A stretch of 54,715 nt of DNA from an uncultured Merdimonas sp. (GTDB lineage Bacteria > Bacillota > Clostridia > Lachnospirales > Lachnospiraceae), in NCBI GenBank assembly GCA_944378225.1, contig CALWGE010000011.1:1-54715 (forward strand). The letters are read 5' to 3'. The notes under the pieces are model-generated. The model saw only the letters and a list, made by a program, of their open reading frames with translations. It did no database searches and was not told the origin of the DNA. Of this stretch, positions 25,187 to 34,297 are shown one piece after another. A program made the translations under genes and the position numbers. Every line of letters begins with the position of its first letter. Within the stretch, counting starts at the first letter, position 1.

Positions 25187-26953
25187 ATGAATCCGAAATG
25201 CAAAACCTATAACCGGAAGAAGATGCTGGTTGTTTTTCTGGCCTGTTTTCTGATGATGGCAGGTCTGGCAGCGCGGCTGGTACAGCTGATGATTTTCGAG
25301 TCAGAATATTATCAGGAACTGGCGCAGGATCTGCATGAACGTGAGAGAAGCATCAAGGCGGCGCGTGGGAAAATTGTGGACGCCTCCGGCACGGTTTTGG
25401 CAACAAACCGTACTGTATGCACCATTTCCGTCGTACACAGCCAGATAGAGGATGCAGAGCAGGTTATCGATGTTCTGAGCAGAGAACTTGGGATGGCAGA
25501 AGAGACAGTGCGGGAACGTGTGGAAAAATACAGTTCCATTGAACGGATTAAAGCAAATGTAGATAAGGAAACAGGGGATAGAATCCGCGCTTATGAGCTT
25601 GCAGGGGTAAAGGTGGACGAGGATTTTAAAAGATATTATCCTTATGGCAGTCTGGCGTCCAAGGTGCTGGGATTTACGGGGAGCGACAATCAGGGAATCA
25701 TAGGTCTGGAAGTGGTTTATGATGAGTTCCTGCAGGGAATTGACGGAACTATTCTGACAGAGACAGATGCCAGAGGAGTGGAAATTGCTGATGCGGGGGA
25801 GGAACGGGTAGAGCCGGTTCCGGGCAACGATCTGTATGTCAGTCTGGACTATAACATTCAGCTGTATGCCCAGCAGGCGGCCCTGAAGGTGCTGGAGGAA
25901 AAACAGGCTTCCTATGTTTCCATTCTGGTTATGAATCCTCAGAATGGGGAAATCTATGCCTGTGTGAATGTCCCGGAATTTGATTTAAACGATCCGTTTA
26001 CATTGAATACCGATGTGGATACAGGCAGTCTGACGTCACAGGAAAAACAGGATCTGCTTAACCAGATGTGGAGAAATCAGACTGTTAATGATACTTATGA
26101 GCCCGGCTCTACCTTTAAGGCGATTACAGCAGCGGCTGCTCTGGAAAAAGGAGTGGTTTCGCTTACTGACACCTTCAGCTGCCCCGGATTCCGTGTGGTG
26201 GAAGATCGGAAAATACGCTGCCATAAGGCAGGCGGTCACGGTTCGGAAACTTTTGTGCAGGCTATAGAAAATTCCTGCAATCCGGTCTTTATCGATATCG
26301 GACAGCGTATTGGAGCAGAGGATTTTTATAAATATTTTCAGGAATTCGGGCTGACGACCAAAACGGGAATTGATATTCCGGGAGAAGCGGCGACGATTAT
26401 GCATAAACTGGATAATATAGGCGCCGTAGAGCTTGCGACCATTTCCTTTGGTCAGTCGTTTCAGATTACCCCCATTCAGCTTGCGACGACTGTCAGCTCT
26501 ATTATTAACGGAGGAGTCCGGATTACCCCTCATTTTGGAGTGGAAATCCGAAGCGGGACGGGAGAACTTCTGAAACGGTTCCGTTATGATACGAAGAAAG
26601 ATATTGTCTCGGCAGAAACTTCAGAAACCATGCGGTTTCTTCTGGAAAAAGTGGTTTCTGAGGGCGGAGGAAACAAAGCTTATATTGAAGGATACCGAAT
26701 CGGCGGCAAGACAGCCACTTCTCAGACGCTGCCCAGAGGAACAAACAAATACATTTCTTCTTTTATAGGGTTCGCGCCGGCGGATGATCCGCAGGTACTG
26801 GCCATGTGTATTATTCATAATCCTCAGGGCGTCTATTACGGAGGCACCATAGCAGCTCCTGTGGTACGTGATATTTTTGAAAATATTCTGCCCTATCTGG
26901 GAATTGAAAAAACAGAAACTGTCCCAGAGCCTGTTTCCGGGTCAGAAGAGTGA
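25187..26953 (+). CDS. Class B penicillin-binding protein, SpoVD/FtsI-like, with KTA in place of KTG
   Basis: 588 residues: membrane anchor (about 13-35), dimerisation domain, transpeptidase domain with STFK (308-311) and SCN (363-365). The third motif reads GGKTATSQ (508-513), so the usual KTG glycine is alanine at 510. It may be the sporulation (SpoVD-type) or a second division transpeptidase. The ATG at 25187 has no normal RBS, as a terminator-like stem ends 4 nt upstream; ATG at 25223 with GGAAG close by is an alternative but would cut the cytoplasmic part. mraY follows after 112 nt. Confidence 0.93.
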   Translation: MNPKCKTYNRKKMLVVFLACFLMMAGLAARLVQLMIFESEYYQELAQDLHERERSIKAARGKIVDASGTVLATNRTVCTISVVHSQIEDAEQVIDVLSRELGMAEETVRERVEKYSSIERIKANVDKETGDRIRAYELAGVKVDEDFKRYYPYGSLASKVLGFTGSDNQGIIGLEVVYDEFLQGIDGTILTETDARGVEIADAGEERVEPVPGNDLYVSLDYNIQLYAQQAALKVLEEKQASYVSILVMNPQNGEIYACVNVPEFDLNDPFTLNTDVDTGSLTSQEKQDLLNQMWRNQTVNDTYEPGSTFKAITAAAALEKGVVSLTDTFSCPGFRVVEDRKIRCHKAGGHGSETFVQAIENSCNPVFIDIGQRIGAEDFYKYFQEFGLTTKTGIDIPGEAATIMHKLDNIGAVELATISFGQSFQITPIQLATTVSSIINGGVRITPHFGVEIRSGTGELLKRFRYDTKKDIVSAETSETMRFLLEKVVSEGGGNKAYIEGYRIGGKTATSQTLPRGTNKYISSFIGFAPADDPQVLAMCIIHNPQGVYYGGTIAAPVVRDIFENILPYLGIEKTETVPEPVSGSEE

Positions 26954-26983
26954 AAAGGGAGGAGAAGAACCTTGGGAAAACAG

Positions 26984-27011
26984 TTGCACAGAGGGAACAA
27001 AAGGCTTATAA
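26984..27011 (+). promoter_or_regulatory. Possible internal promoter before mraY
   Basis: TTGCAC (26984-26989), 16-nt spacer, perfect TATAAT (27006-27011). The -35 is poor beyond TTG. Confidence 0.4.
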
Positions 27012-27014
27012 TGC

Positions 27015-27041
27015 TGATGTGCCGGAGCAGGTCCGGCACAT
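27015..27041 (+). other. Stable hairpin in the mraY leader
   Basis: An 11-bp perfect GC-rich stem GATGTGCCGGA (27015-27025) with TCCGGCACATC (27031-27041), five-base loop, without a T run. If the promoter just upstream is real it would lie at the very 5' end of the mRNA. Confidence 0.6.
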
Positions 27042-27065
27042 CGAAGAAAAAGACCTGAGAGGTAA

Positions 27066-28028
27066 ATGGATATGGATTATACGACGATACTGCCGATACT
27101 GATTTCCTTTGCTGTCAGCGCGGCCCTGGGACCTGTGGTGATTCCGCTGCTGCGCAGGCTTAAATTTGGACAGACTGAACGTGACGACGGGCCCAAGAGC
27201 CATCTGAAAAAAACGGGAACGCCTACCATGGGCGGATTGATGATACTGGCGGGAATTATTATCACCTCCCTGCTGTATGTGAAGGATTATCCCCGGATTA
27301 TTCCGGTGCTTTTTGTGACGGCCGGTTTTGGAATTATCGGTTTTCTGGATGATTATATCAAGATTATGCTGCATCGCTCAGAGGGGCTTACTCCTCCCCA
27401 GAAGATGCTGGGACAGTTTCTTGTAACCGGGATTTTTCTCTTTTACCTTTACAGGGTGAAAGGCGGAGACATGGCCATGCTGATTCCTTTCTGGCCGGAG
27501 CATTATCTGCATCTTGGCTGGCTGGCAGTGCCGGTTGCTTTTCTGGCGATTATCGGCACAGTAAACGGAGCCAATTTTACGGATGGCCTGGACGGTCTGG
27601 CTTCCAGCGTTACTCTGCTGATTGCTACTTTCTTTTCAGTGGTAGCTATCGGAACACAGAGCGGTCTGCACCCCATTACCTGCGCTGTGGTGGGAAGTCT
27701 GATGGGATTCCTTCTGTTTAATGTGTACCCGGCCAGTGTCTTTATGGGTGATACGGGTTCGCTGGCCCTGGGAGGCTTTGTGGCGGCGACAGCTTATATG
27801 ATGGATATGCCGATTTTTATTCTGATAGTGGCATTGATTTACTGGGTAGAGATTCTTTCAGTCATGATTCAGGTAGGCTATTTTAAAATCAGCGGAGGCA
27901 AGCGTGTTTTCCGCATGGCTCCCATACACCATCACTTTGAACTGGGAGGATGGTCTGAGACGAGAGTGGTGGCTGTATTTTCTATTGTAACAGCCTTGCT
28001 TTGCCTTGTGGGAATTCTGGCATTATAG
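27066..28028 (+). CDS. mraY: Phospho-N-acetylmuramoyl-pentapeptide transferase
   Basis: Transfers phospho-MurNAc-pentapeptide to undecaprenyl phosphate, making lipid I at the membrane. 320 residues, about ten membrane segments. Catalytic and signature blocks: GPKSHLKKTGTPTMGG, GFLDDYIKI (Asp pair), NFTDGLDGLA, VFMGDTGSLALGG, and RMAPIHHHFELGGWSE. RBS AGAGGT just before ATG. Confidence 0.97.
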   Translation: MDMDYTTILPILISFAVSAALGPVVIPLLRRLKFGQTERDDGPKSHLKKTGTPTMGGLMILAGIIITSLLYVKDYPRIIPVLFVTAGFGIIGFLDDYIKIMLHRSEGLTPPQKMLGQFLVTGIFLFYLYRVKGGDMAMLIPFWPEHYLHLGWLAVPVAFLAIIGTVNGANFTDGLDGLASSVTLLIATFFSVVAIGTQSGLHPITCAVVGSLMGFLLFNVYPASVFMGDTGSLALGGFVAATAYMMDMPIFILIVALIYWVEILSVMIQVGYFKISGGKRVFRMAPIHHHFELGGWSETRVVAVFSIVTALLCLVGILAL

Positions 28029-28053
28029 AGTGGAACAGAAAAAGGAGAAAACC

Positions 28054-29412
28054 ATGATTACAGATAAAAAAATTCTGGTAATAGGAAGCGGCGTCAGTGG
28101 TATCGGAGCTGTAAAACTGCTCGAGAAGGCAGGAGCGGCTCCGGTGCTCTATGACAGTAACGCAAAGCTTTTAGAGGAAGAAGTGAGAAAACGGATTCCG
28201 GAGGCAAATCATACCCGGATTATTCTTGGAGAACTTCCTGAACAGATGAAGCAGGATACAGAGCTTGTCGTTTTAAGCCCTGGCGTGCCGGTGGATCTTC
28301 CCCTTGTAGAGGAGCTGCGCAGTAATGGAGCAAAGATCTGGGGAGAGGTGGAACTGGCCTGGCATTTTGGAAAAGGGCAGGTGGCAGCCATTACCGGAAC
28401 GAACGGGAAAACGACTACCACCACCCTGGTAGGAGAGATTTTCAGGAGCTGGTTCCCGGAAGTGTTTGTGGTTGGGAATATTGGAACAGCTTATACCCAG
28501 GAAGCTCTGAGCATGACAGAAAACAGTGTTACGGCTGCAGAGATCAGCAGCTTCCAGCTGGAGACCATTCAAACTTTTCATCCGAAGGTCAGTGCCATCC
28601 TGAATATTACCCCGGATCATCTGGACAGGCATCACACCATGGAGTGTTATATTCATACGAAAGAAATGATCGCCATGAATCAGAATGAACAGGATACCTG
28701 TGTACTGAATTATGACGATGAGGAAACCAGACGATTTGGAGAACAGGTGAAAGCTTCAGTTCTGTATTTCAGCCGGGAGCATATACTGGATCAGGGCGTA
28801 TATCTGGATGGCAGCGAAATTCTGTACAGTAACGGAGAAACCCGTACAAAAATCTGTGATGTCAGTGAACTGCATCTTCTGGGTACTCATAATTATGAAA
28901 ATGTGATGGCAGCCATTGCCATTGGAGCAGCTATGGGAGTGCCTCTTGAAAACATCCGTCAGACGGTTATCAGTTTTACAGCGGTGGAACACCGGATTGA
29001 GTTTGTAGCGGAAAAGAAAGGCGTGGCTTACTATAACGACTCCAAGGGCACGAACACAGACGCTTCCATTAAGGCCGTGCAGGCTATGAACCGTCCTACA
29101 GTGGTGATTGGAGGCGGCTATGATAAGCATGTGTCTTTCGATGACTGGATTGAATGTTTTGACGACAAGGTTACCTGGCTGGTGCTCCTTGGTCAGACGG
29201 CAGAACAGATAGCAGAGACAGCAAAAAGACATGGTTTCACAAACATTGTGTTTACCGACAGTCTTGAGGAAGCAGTAAAAGTCTGTGCCGCAAAAGCCAG
29301 ACCCGGAGACGCGGTGCTGCTGTCGCCCGCGTGCGCAAGCTGGGGAATGTTTGATAATTACGAGCAGAGAGGAAGATTATTTAAAAAGTACGTCCGTGAG
29401 CTTTCAGATTAG
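28054..29412 (+). CDS. murD: UDP-N-acetylmuramoyl-L-alanine--D-glutamate ligase
   Basis: ATP-dependent addition of D-Glu to UDP-MurNAc-L-Ala in the cytoplasm. 452 residues in three domains: N-terminal VIGSGVSGIGAVKLL, central ATPase ITGTNGKTTTTTLVGEI, NITPDHLDRH, and C-terminal HRIEFVAEKKGVAYYNDSKGTNTDA and LLSPACASWGMFDNYEQRG. ATG at 28054 has AAAGGAG upstream; the longer frame from 28006 lies inside mraY. Confidence 0.97.
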   Translation: MITDKKILVIGSGVSGIGAVKLLEKAGAAPVLYDSNAKLLEEEVRKRIPEANHTRIILGELPEQMKQDTELVVLSPGVPVDLPLVEELRSNGAKIWGEVELAWHFGKGQVAAITGTNGKTTTTTLVGEIFRSWFPEVFVVGNIGTAYTQEALSMTENSVTAAEISSFQLETIQTFHPKVSAILNITPDHLDRHHTMECYIHTKEMIAMNQNEQDTCVLNYDDEETRRFGEQVKASVLYFSREHILDQGVYLDGSEILYSNGETRTKICDVSELHLLGTHNYENVMAAIAIGAAMGVPLENIRQTVISFTAVEHRIEFVAEKKGVAYYNDSKGTNTDASIKAVQAMNRPTVVIGGGYDKHVSFDDWIECFDDKVTWLVLLGQTAEQIAETAKRHGFTNIVFTDSLEEAVKVCAAKARPGDAVLLSPACASWGMFDNYEQRGRLFKKYVRELSD

Positions 29413-29459
29413 GCAGAGAGAAGACATTGAATGACAGGCGTCTTCGGAACGGAGGTCAT

Positions 29460-30578
29460 ATGGCAGGTCCGGATTCCACCGGGAAAGAAAAGAAGCACAG
29501 GCAGGAGCCTTTTGACGGCAGTTTACTGCTGGTGGTGCTGATTCTGGTGGTATTCGGACTTGTTGTGCTTTACAGCACCAGCGCCTGGAATGGTCAGGTG
29601 AAATTTGCAGACAGAGCTTATTACCTGAAAAAACAGTTTTTCGCCACTTCGCTGGGGCTGGCAGCCATGTATGCCGTATCGGAAGTGGATTATCACAGAT
29701 GGGAGAAACTGGCAGTTCCGGGGTATCTGCTGTCGCTTCTGCTTTCTACAGCAGTGCTGTTTTTTGGTGATGAATACAATGGATCGAAGAGATGGCTTTC
29801 TCTGGGGCCGCTTTCTTTTCAACCTTCGGAATTCGCAAAACTGGCGGTAATTGTTCTGCTGGCCTCTGTGATCAGCCGCCGTGTCCGGAAAATGACTTCT
29901 CTGAGACAGATGTTTCTGGTTATGCTTCTGGTACTCCCTGTCATCGGACTGGTAGGAACAAATAATCTGAGTACTGCCATTATCATCATGGGAATCGCGG
30001 TGATTCTGGTATTTGTGGCCAGCCCGAAATATCTTCAGTTTATCGCTATGGGAGGTCTTGGGGCAGGGTTTCTGGCAGTGTTTCTGAGTGTGGAATCGTA
30101 TCGTCTGGAACGCCTGGCTATCTGGCGCAATCCGGAGGCTTATGAGAAGGGATATCAGACCCTGCAGGGACTTTATGCCATAGGATCCGGAGGCCTGTTT
30201 GGCGTGGGTTTTGGAAACAGTATGCAGAAACTGGGATTCGTACCGGAAGCGCAGAATGACATGATCTTTTCGATTGTATGCGAGGAATTCGGGCTTGTGG
30301 GCGCCGTACTTCTGATGTTTCTGTTTCTGCTCCTGGTCTGGCGCCTGTTTCTGATTGCGGTTCATGTTCCGGATCTTCTGGGAAGTCTGATTGCCGCAGG
30401 CATTATGGGACACATTCTGATTCAGGTCATCCTGAATATTGCTGTAGTAACCAATACCATTCCAAATACAGGAATTACCCTTCCTTTTGTAAGTTATGGG
30501 GGGACTTCGGTGCTTTTCCTTCTGTCTGAGATGGGCCTGGCGCTCAACGTATCCAGGAGTGTCCGTCAGGAACCATAA
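29460..30578 (+). CDS. ftsW: SEDS peptidoglycan glycosyltransferase FtsW
   Basis: Polymerises lipid II into septal glycan together with a class B PBP. 372 residues, ten membrane segments. Typical blocks: GSKRWLSLGPLSFQPSEFAKLAVI, the loop QTLQGLYAIGSGGLFGVGFGNS, FSIVCEEFGLVGA and TNTIPNTGITLPFVSYGGTSVLFLL. The RBS GGAGG lies 5 nt before ATG at 29460. FtsW rather than RodA is inferred from the dcw context. Confidence 0.95.
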   Translation: MAGPDSTGKEKKHRQEPFDGSLLLVVLILVVFGLVVLYSTSAWNGQVKFADRAYYLKKQFFATSLGLAAMYAVSEVDYHRWEKLAVPGYLLSLLLSTAVLFFGDEYNGSKRWLSLGPLSFQPSEFAKLAVIVLLASVISRRVRKMTSLRQMFLVMLLVLPVIGLVGTNNLSTAIIIMGIAVILVFVASPKYLQFIAMGGLGAGFLAVFLSVESYRLERLAIWRNPEAYEKGYQTLQGLYAIGSGGLFGVGFGNSMQKLGFVPEAQNDMIFSIVCEEFGLVGAVLLMFLFLLLVWRLFLIAVHVPDLLGSLIAAGIMGHILIQVILNIAVVTNTIPNTGITLPFVSYGGTSVLFLLSEMGLALNVSRSVRQEP

Positions 30579-30630
30579 AAATTCTGCGGCATATCTTAAT
30601 GGTATAGTGAAAACCGTGGAGGGAGAGTCT

Positions 30631-31881
30631 TTGGATTATCTGGAAATCGAGGGTGGCAGTCCGCTCTGCGGCGAAGTTCGTATACAGGGTTCCAAAAATG
30701 CTGTGCTGCCCATTCTCTCCGCCGCGCTGCTAAATCCGGGGATTACTGTGATTGATAACTGTCCGGATATTTCAGATGTAAAGGCCATGCTGGAAATTCT
30801 TAAGGGTTATGGCTGCAGAACGCACCGGGAAGGAGACAGTCTGGTTCTGAACGCAGAGCATCTTCATTCGGGGCGCGCTCCGGAAGATTATGCCGGTGTC
30901 ATGCGTTCTTCCATTATGCTGCTGGGAAGTCTGCTGGCGAGACTGGGGGAAGCGTTTCTTCCTTATCCGGGCGGCTGCGTGATAGGAGAAAGACCTATTG
31001 ATCTGCATCTGACGGCACTGCGGAAAATGGGGGCCCGGCTCCGGGAGGAGCCGGAAGGATTGAAAGCTGTCTGTGCCAGACCTCAGGGCGCCGACATTTA
31101 TCTGCCATTCCCAAGTGTAGGGGCTACAGAAAATGTCATTTTGCTGGCAGTGAGGGCCGAGGGAGATACACTTCTTCAAAATGCTGCAAGAGAGCCGGAG
31201 ATTGTGGAACTTTGCCGGTTTCTGAATTGTATGGGAGCGAAGATTAAAGGAGCGGGTACGTCAGTAATAAGAATCCGGGGAGTTAAGACTCTGCATGAAA
31301 TCCGGTACCGTATTATGCCGGATCGCATTGTGGCCGGAACTTATATGTTTCTGGCGGCTGCGGCGGGAGGAAAGATACTTCTGCGGGATGTACCGTTTGA
31401 ACAGCTGGAGGCAGTCCGGCATATACTGAAAGGAATGGGAATCCGCCAGGAGCGCAGCGGAAAAAGTCTTCTGTTGTGGTGTCCTGCGCGAAGCCGGGGA
31501 GAAATTCAGGTCTGCACTTCGCCTTATCCGGGATTTCCCACAGATTTGCAGTCGCCTCTGACAGCTGCTCTTTGTCTGGCAGATGGGGAAAGTATGATAG
31601 AGGAGCGGATTTTCGAGGCACGATTCAAAGTAGTAAAGGAACTTCAGAAAATGGGCGCAGATATCCGGGTTGACGGTTCCCGGGCCTGTATCAGGGGCGT
31701 GGAAAGACTGAAGGGAGCATTTCTGGAAGCGGAGGAGCTGAGGGGAGGAGCAGCCCTGTGCGTGGCGGCTGCCGCAGCAGAAGGAACGAGCAGAATTTAC
31801 CAGTATCATTATATAGCCCGCGGCTATGAAAATATAATCAGGGATTTAAAAGACCTGGGAGTTGTGGTACACTGTTTCTGA
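30631..31881 (+). CDS. murA: UDP-N-acetylglucosamine 1-carboxyvinyltransferase
   Basis: First committed step of peptidoglycan synthesis: enolpyruvyl transfer from PEP to UDP-GlcNAc. 416 residues. GSKNA (20-24; usual GAKNA) carries the Lys22-Asn23 pair, and the active-site Cys116 lies in PGGCVIGERPIDLH. The start is TTG at 30631 with GGAGGGAG 5 nt upstream, giving MDYLEIEGGSPLCGEV like relatives; the open frame before it overlaps ftsW. Its place between ftsW and ftsQ, where murG is common, is unusual. Confidence 0.94.
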   Translation: MDYLEIEGGSPLCGEVRIQGSKNAVLPILSAALLNPGITVIDNCPDISDVKAMLEILKGYGCRTHREGDSLVLNAEHLHSGRAPEDYAGVMRSSIMLLGSLLARLGEAFLPYPGGCVIGERPIDLHLTALRKMGARLREEPEGLKAVCARPQGADIYLPFPSVGATENVILLAVRAEGDTLLQNAAREPEIVELCRFLNCMGAKIKGAGTSVIRIRGVKTLHEIRYRIMPDRIVAGTYMFLAAAAGGKILLRDVPFEQLEAVRHILKGMGIRQERSGKSLLLWCPARSRGEIQVCTSPYPGFPTDLQSPLTAALCLADGESMIEERIFEARFKVVKELQKMGADIRVDGSRACIRGVERLKGAFLEAEELRGGAALCVAAAAAEGTSRIYQYHYIARGYENIIRDLKDLGVVVHCF

Positions 31882-31952
31882 AAGTCCGTGCGGCATCAGC
31901 CGGAAGAGGCCGGGATACCGGTCGTCGTAAAACCGGAAAAGGAATGAAAAGT

Positions 31953-32705
31953 ATGAGGATTCGCAGGAGAGAAAAAAGGGAAGAAAGGGAGAGAAGAGGA
32001 AGAGGATTCCTGGCAGCGGCAGTTCTGGTGCTGGTTCTGCTGCTGGCAGGTGTGCTTGTCGTATCACTGTTTCAGATACGTGAAGCTGAAGTGACGGGGA
32101 ATAGCTTTTATACCGAGGAGGAAATCCGCGACAGAGTTATGTCTGACCGGTACAGCTCCAATTCTCTCTATCTTTATCTGAAATATAAATATTTAAAGAC
32201 AGAAGAAATTCCTTTTGTGGACAAGATTGAAGTGAGCCTTCAGGGGCCCGGGAAGGTAAAAATTCGTGTCTATGAAAAAAGCATTGTAGGATATGTGGCT
32301 TATATGGGCTCTAATTTTTATTTCGATCAGGACGGAGTAGTTGTAGAGTGTTCCTCCGAGGTAAAAAACGGGGTTCCCTGTATTTCAGGTCTGAAATTCA
32401 ATTCCCTGACTATGTATCAGAAACTGGCTGTAGAAGATGATTCTGTTTTTGACAGAATTCTTACTATCACTCAGCTGGTGAAAAAATATGAGCTGGATCC
32501 GGACAGAATTGAATTCTCAGCGGATATGTCACTGACTCTTTATTTTGATCAGGTCAGAGTGGCACTTGGAAACAGCGGATCGCTGGAAGAAAAAGTAGGA
32601 CGTCTTCATGAACTTTATGCCGATCTGGAAGGGCGCTCCGGCGTGTTTCATATGGAAAATTATACAGAAGATTCCAAGTTTATCAGTTTTGAGCAGGACG
32701 AGTAG
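31953..32705 (+). CDS. ftsQ: Cell division protein FtsQ/DivIB
   Basis: About 250 residues: an Arg-rich cytoplasmic start, one membrane segment (about 21-43), a POTRA domain (FQIREAEVTGNSFYTEEEI, about 46-115) and a beta domain. It links FtsL/DivIC to other divisome parts on the outer face of the membrane. ATG at 31953 is preferred, as AAAAGGA lies 9 nt upstream; ATG at 31944 is directly against it. Confidence 0.9.
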   Translation: MRIRRREKREERERRGRGFLAAAVLVLVLLLAGVLVVSLFQIREAEVTGNSFYTEEEIRDRVMSDRYSSNSLYLYLKYKYLKTEEIPFVDKIEVSLQGPGKVKIRVYEKSIVGYVAYMGSNFYFDQDGVVVECSSEVKNGVPCISGLKFNSLTMYQKLAVEDDSVFDRILTITQLVKKYELDPDRIEFSADMSLTLYFDQVRVALGNSGSLEEKVGRLHELYADLEGRSGVFHMENYTEDSKFISFEQDE

Positions 32706-32796
32706 AATGCGTGACAGAAGCTTTTTTTCAGAACTGATATAATTGCAGACAGGCTTGAATAGGAAAAATATTTTTTGGAAAACTTATAAATAAAGG

Positions 32797-32825
32797 TTGA
32801 TTAATTATGGAAAAAAAGTTATCAT
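32797..32825 (+). promoter_or_regulatory. Probable ftsZ promoter
   Basis: TTGATT (32797-32802), 17-nt spacer, TATCAT (32820-32825) in the 200-nt AT-rich gap between ftsQ and ftsZ. It would allow ftsZ to be made independently of the dcw operon. Confidence 0.5.
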
Positions 32826-32905
32826 ATATTGTATGAGAAAATTCTGAAGATAAGATATGAAAGAAATATTTTAGATAGACAGGACAGGGATAGGAGGGCA
32901 AGATC

Positions 32906-34072
32906 TTGCTTGAGATTATGATGAATGATGCGGAAGCGGCGGCGAGAATTATTGTGATTGGAGTCGGCGGCGCCGGTAATAATGCTGTAAACCGCATGAT
33001 AGATGAGCAGATTGGCGGCGTGGAATTTATCGGAATCAATACGGACAGGCAGGCCCTGCAGCTTTGTAAGGCAGAACGGACGATTCAGATTGGTGAGAAG
33101 CTGACAAAGGGACTTGGTGCGGGAGCAAAGCCGGAAATCGGTGAAAAAGCTGCGGAGGAAAGCATTGAGGAACTGAAAGAGGCCATTCAGGGCGCGGATA
33201 TGGTATTTGTAACCTGTGGTATGGGCGGCGGTACCGGAACCGGCGGAGCTCCGGTAGTGGCAAAGCTTGCCAAGGATATGGGAATTCTGACAGTAGGCGT
33301 GGTGACAAAGCCTTTTAAATTTGAGGCAAAGACCCGTATGAATAATGCGCTGGCAGGTATCCAGAAGCTGAAGGAAAGCGTAGATACCCTGATTGTAATT
33401 CCGAATGACAAGCTTCTGGAGATCGTGGATCGTCGGACAACCATGCCGGATGCTTTGAAAAAAGCGGATGAGGTTCTGCAGCAGGCAGTACAGGGAATTA
33501 CGGATCTGATCAATCTTCCTGCCCTGATCAACCTGGATTTTGCGGATGTGCAGACAGTTATGACAGACAAGGGTATCGCTCATATCGGAATTGGTTCCGG
33601 AAAGGGCGACGACAAGGCTCTCGATGCAGTAAAGCAGGCGGTAGCCAGTCCTCTTCTGGAGACGACTATTGTGGGAGCTTCCCATGTCATTATCAATATT
33701 TCCGGAGATATTTCTCTTATGGATGCCAATGATGCGGCAAGCTATGTACAGGATCTGGCAGGTGATGACGCAAACATCATTTTTGGTGCCATGTATGACG
33801 ATACATACACCGATGAAGCGACTATCACAGTCATTGCCACCGGACTGGATGAGAAGAGCCCGACCAAGGTGCTTCCCAAGAGCAGCAGCTTCGGTAAGCT
33901 TCCCAGCCAGGCGTCCAAAGCAGCGGCTGCAGCTGTGCACAGCCAGACCGGCACACAGACGGAGACCCCGGCTTTCAAGCCTCTGCCTGGACTGAATACT
34001 CCGAAACGTCCGGAGAGCAAGATCCCGGAGACAGAGATTAAAATTCCGGAATTCCTGCAGAGAAATAAATAG
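32906..34072 (+). CDS. ftsZ: Cell division GTPase FtsZ
   Basis: Tubulin-like GTPase that forms the Z ring. 388 residues. Seen: [14 protein letters not shown], the GTP signature [12 protein letters not shown] (about 105-116), T7 loop [11 protein letters not shown], a variable linker and the C-terminal conserved peptide [11 protein letters not shown]. Start is TTG at 32906 with AGGAGG 8 nt upstream; no ATG gives a better RBS. No ftsA lies beside it. A terminator follows. Confidence 0.98.
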   Translation: MLEIMMNDAEAAARIIVIGVGGAGNNAVNRMIDEQIGGVEFIGINTDRQALQLCKAERTIQIGEKLTKGLGAGAKPEIGEKAAEESIEELKEAIQGADMVFVTCGMGGGTGTGGAPVVAKLAKDMGILTVGVVTKPFKFEAKTRMNNALAGIQKLKESVDTLIVIPNDKLLEIVDRRTTMPDALKKADEVLQQAVQGITDLINLPALINLDFADVQTVMTDKGIAHIGIGSGKGDDKALDAVKQAVASPLLETTIVGASHVIINISGDISLMDANDAASYVQDLAGDDANIIFGAMYDDTYTDEATITVIATGLDEKSPTKVLPKSSSFGKLPSQASKAAAAAVHSQTGTQTETPAFKPLPGLNTPKRPESKIPETEIKIPEFLQRNK

Positions 34073-34133
34073 AATTCATTACACAATATAGACAGGAAAC
34101 AGAAGTTGACCGTGCGTGCGGAAAGCTGTAATG

Positions 34134-34174
34134 CCCCATACCGAAGATCAGGAAGATTTGCGGTATGGGGTTTT
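34134..34174 (+). terminator. Intrinsic terminator after ftsZ
   Basis: The 10-bp stem CCCCATACCG (34134-34143) with CGGTATGGGG (34161-34170), then TTTT. Confidence 0.88.
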
Positions 34175-34297
34175 ATATTTCCGGGGAGAAACAAAAGTTG
34201 TTGACAAATCAAAAAAGTCTTGATTTTTTGCAGATTATGGAGCAATATAAAAAAGAAATTGTTGAGATGAAATACAGGAAGCACAGGAGTAAAAACG

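Noticed and set aside
26972-27010. Short TTG-started leader frame before mraY with GGGAGGAG upstream
   Set aside because: It has only 12 codons and no regulatory codon pattern; it is probably chance beside the promoter-like sequence.
34201-34250. TTGACA/TTGATT as promoter of the alcohol dehydrogenase operon
   Set aside because: The -35-like sequences are good, but no -10 at 16-18 nt is convincing, so no promoter was listed.
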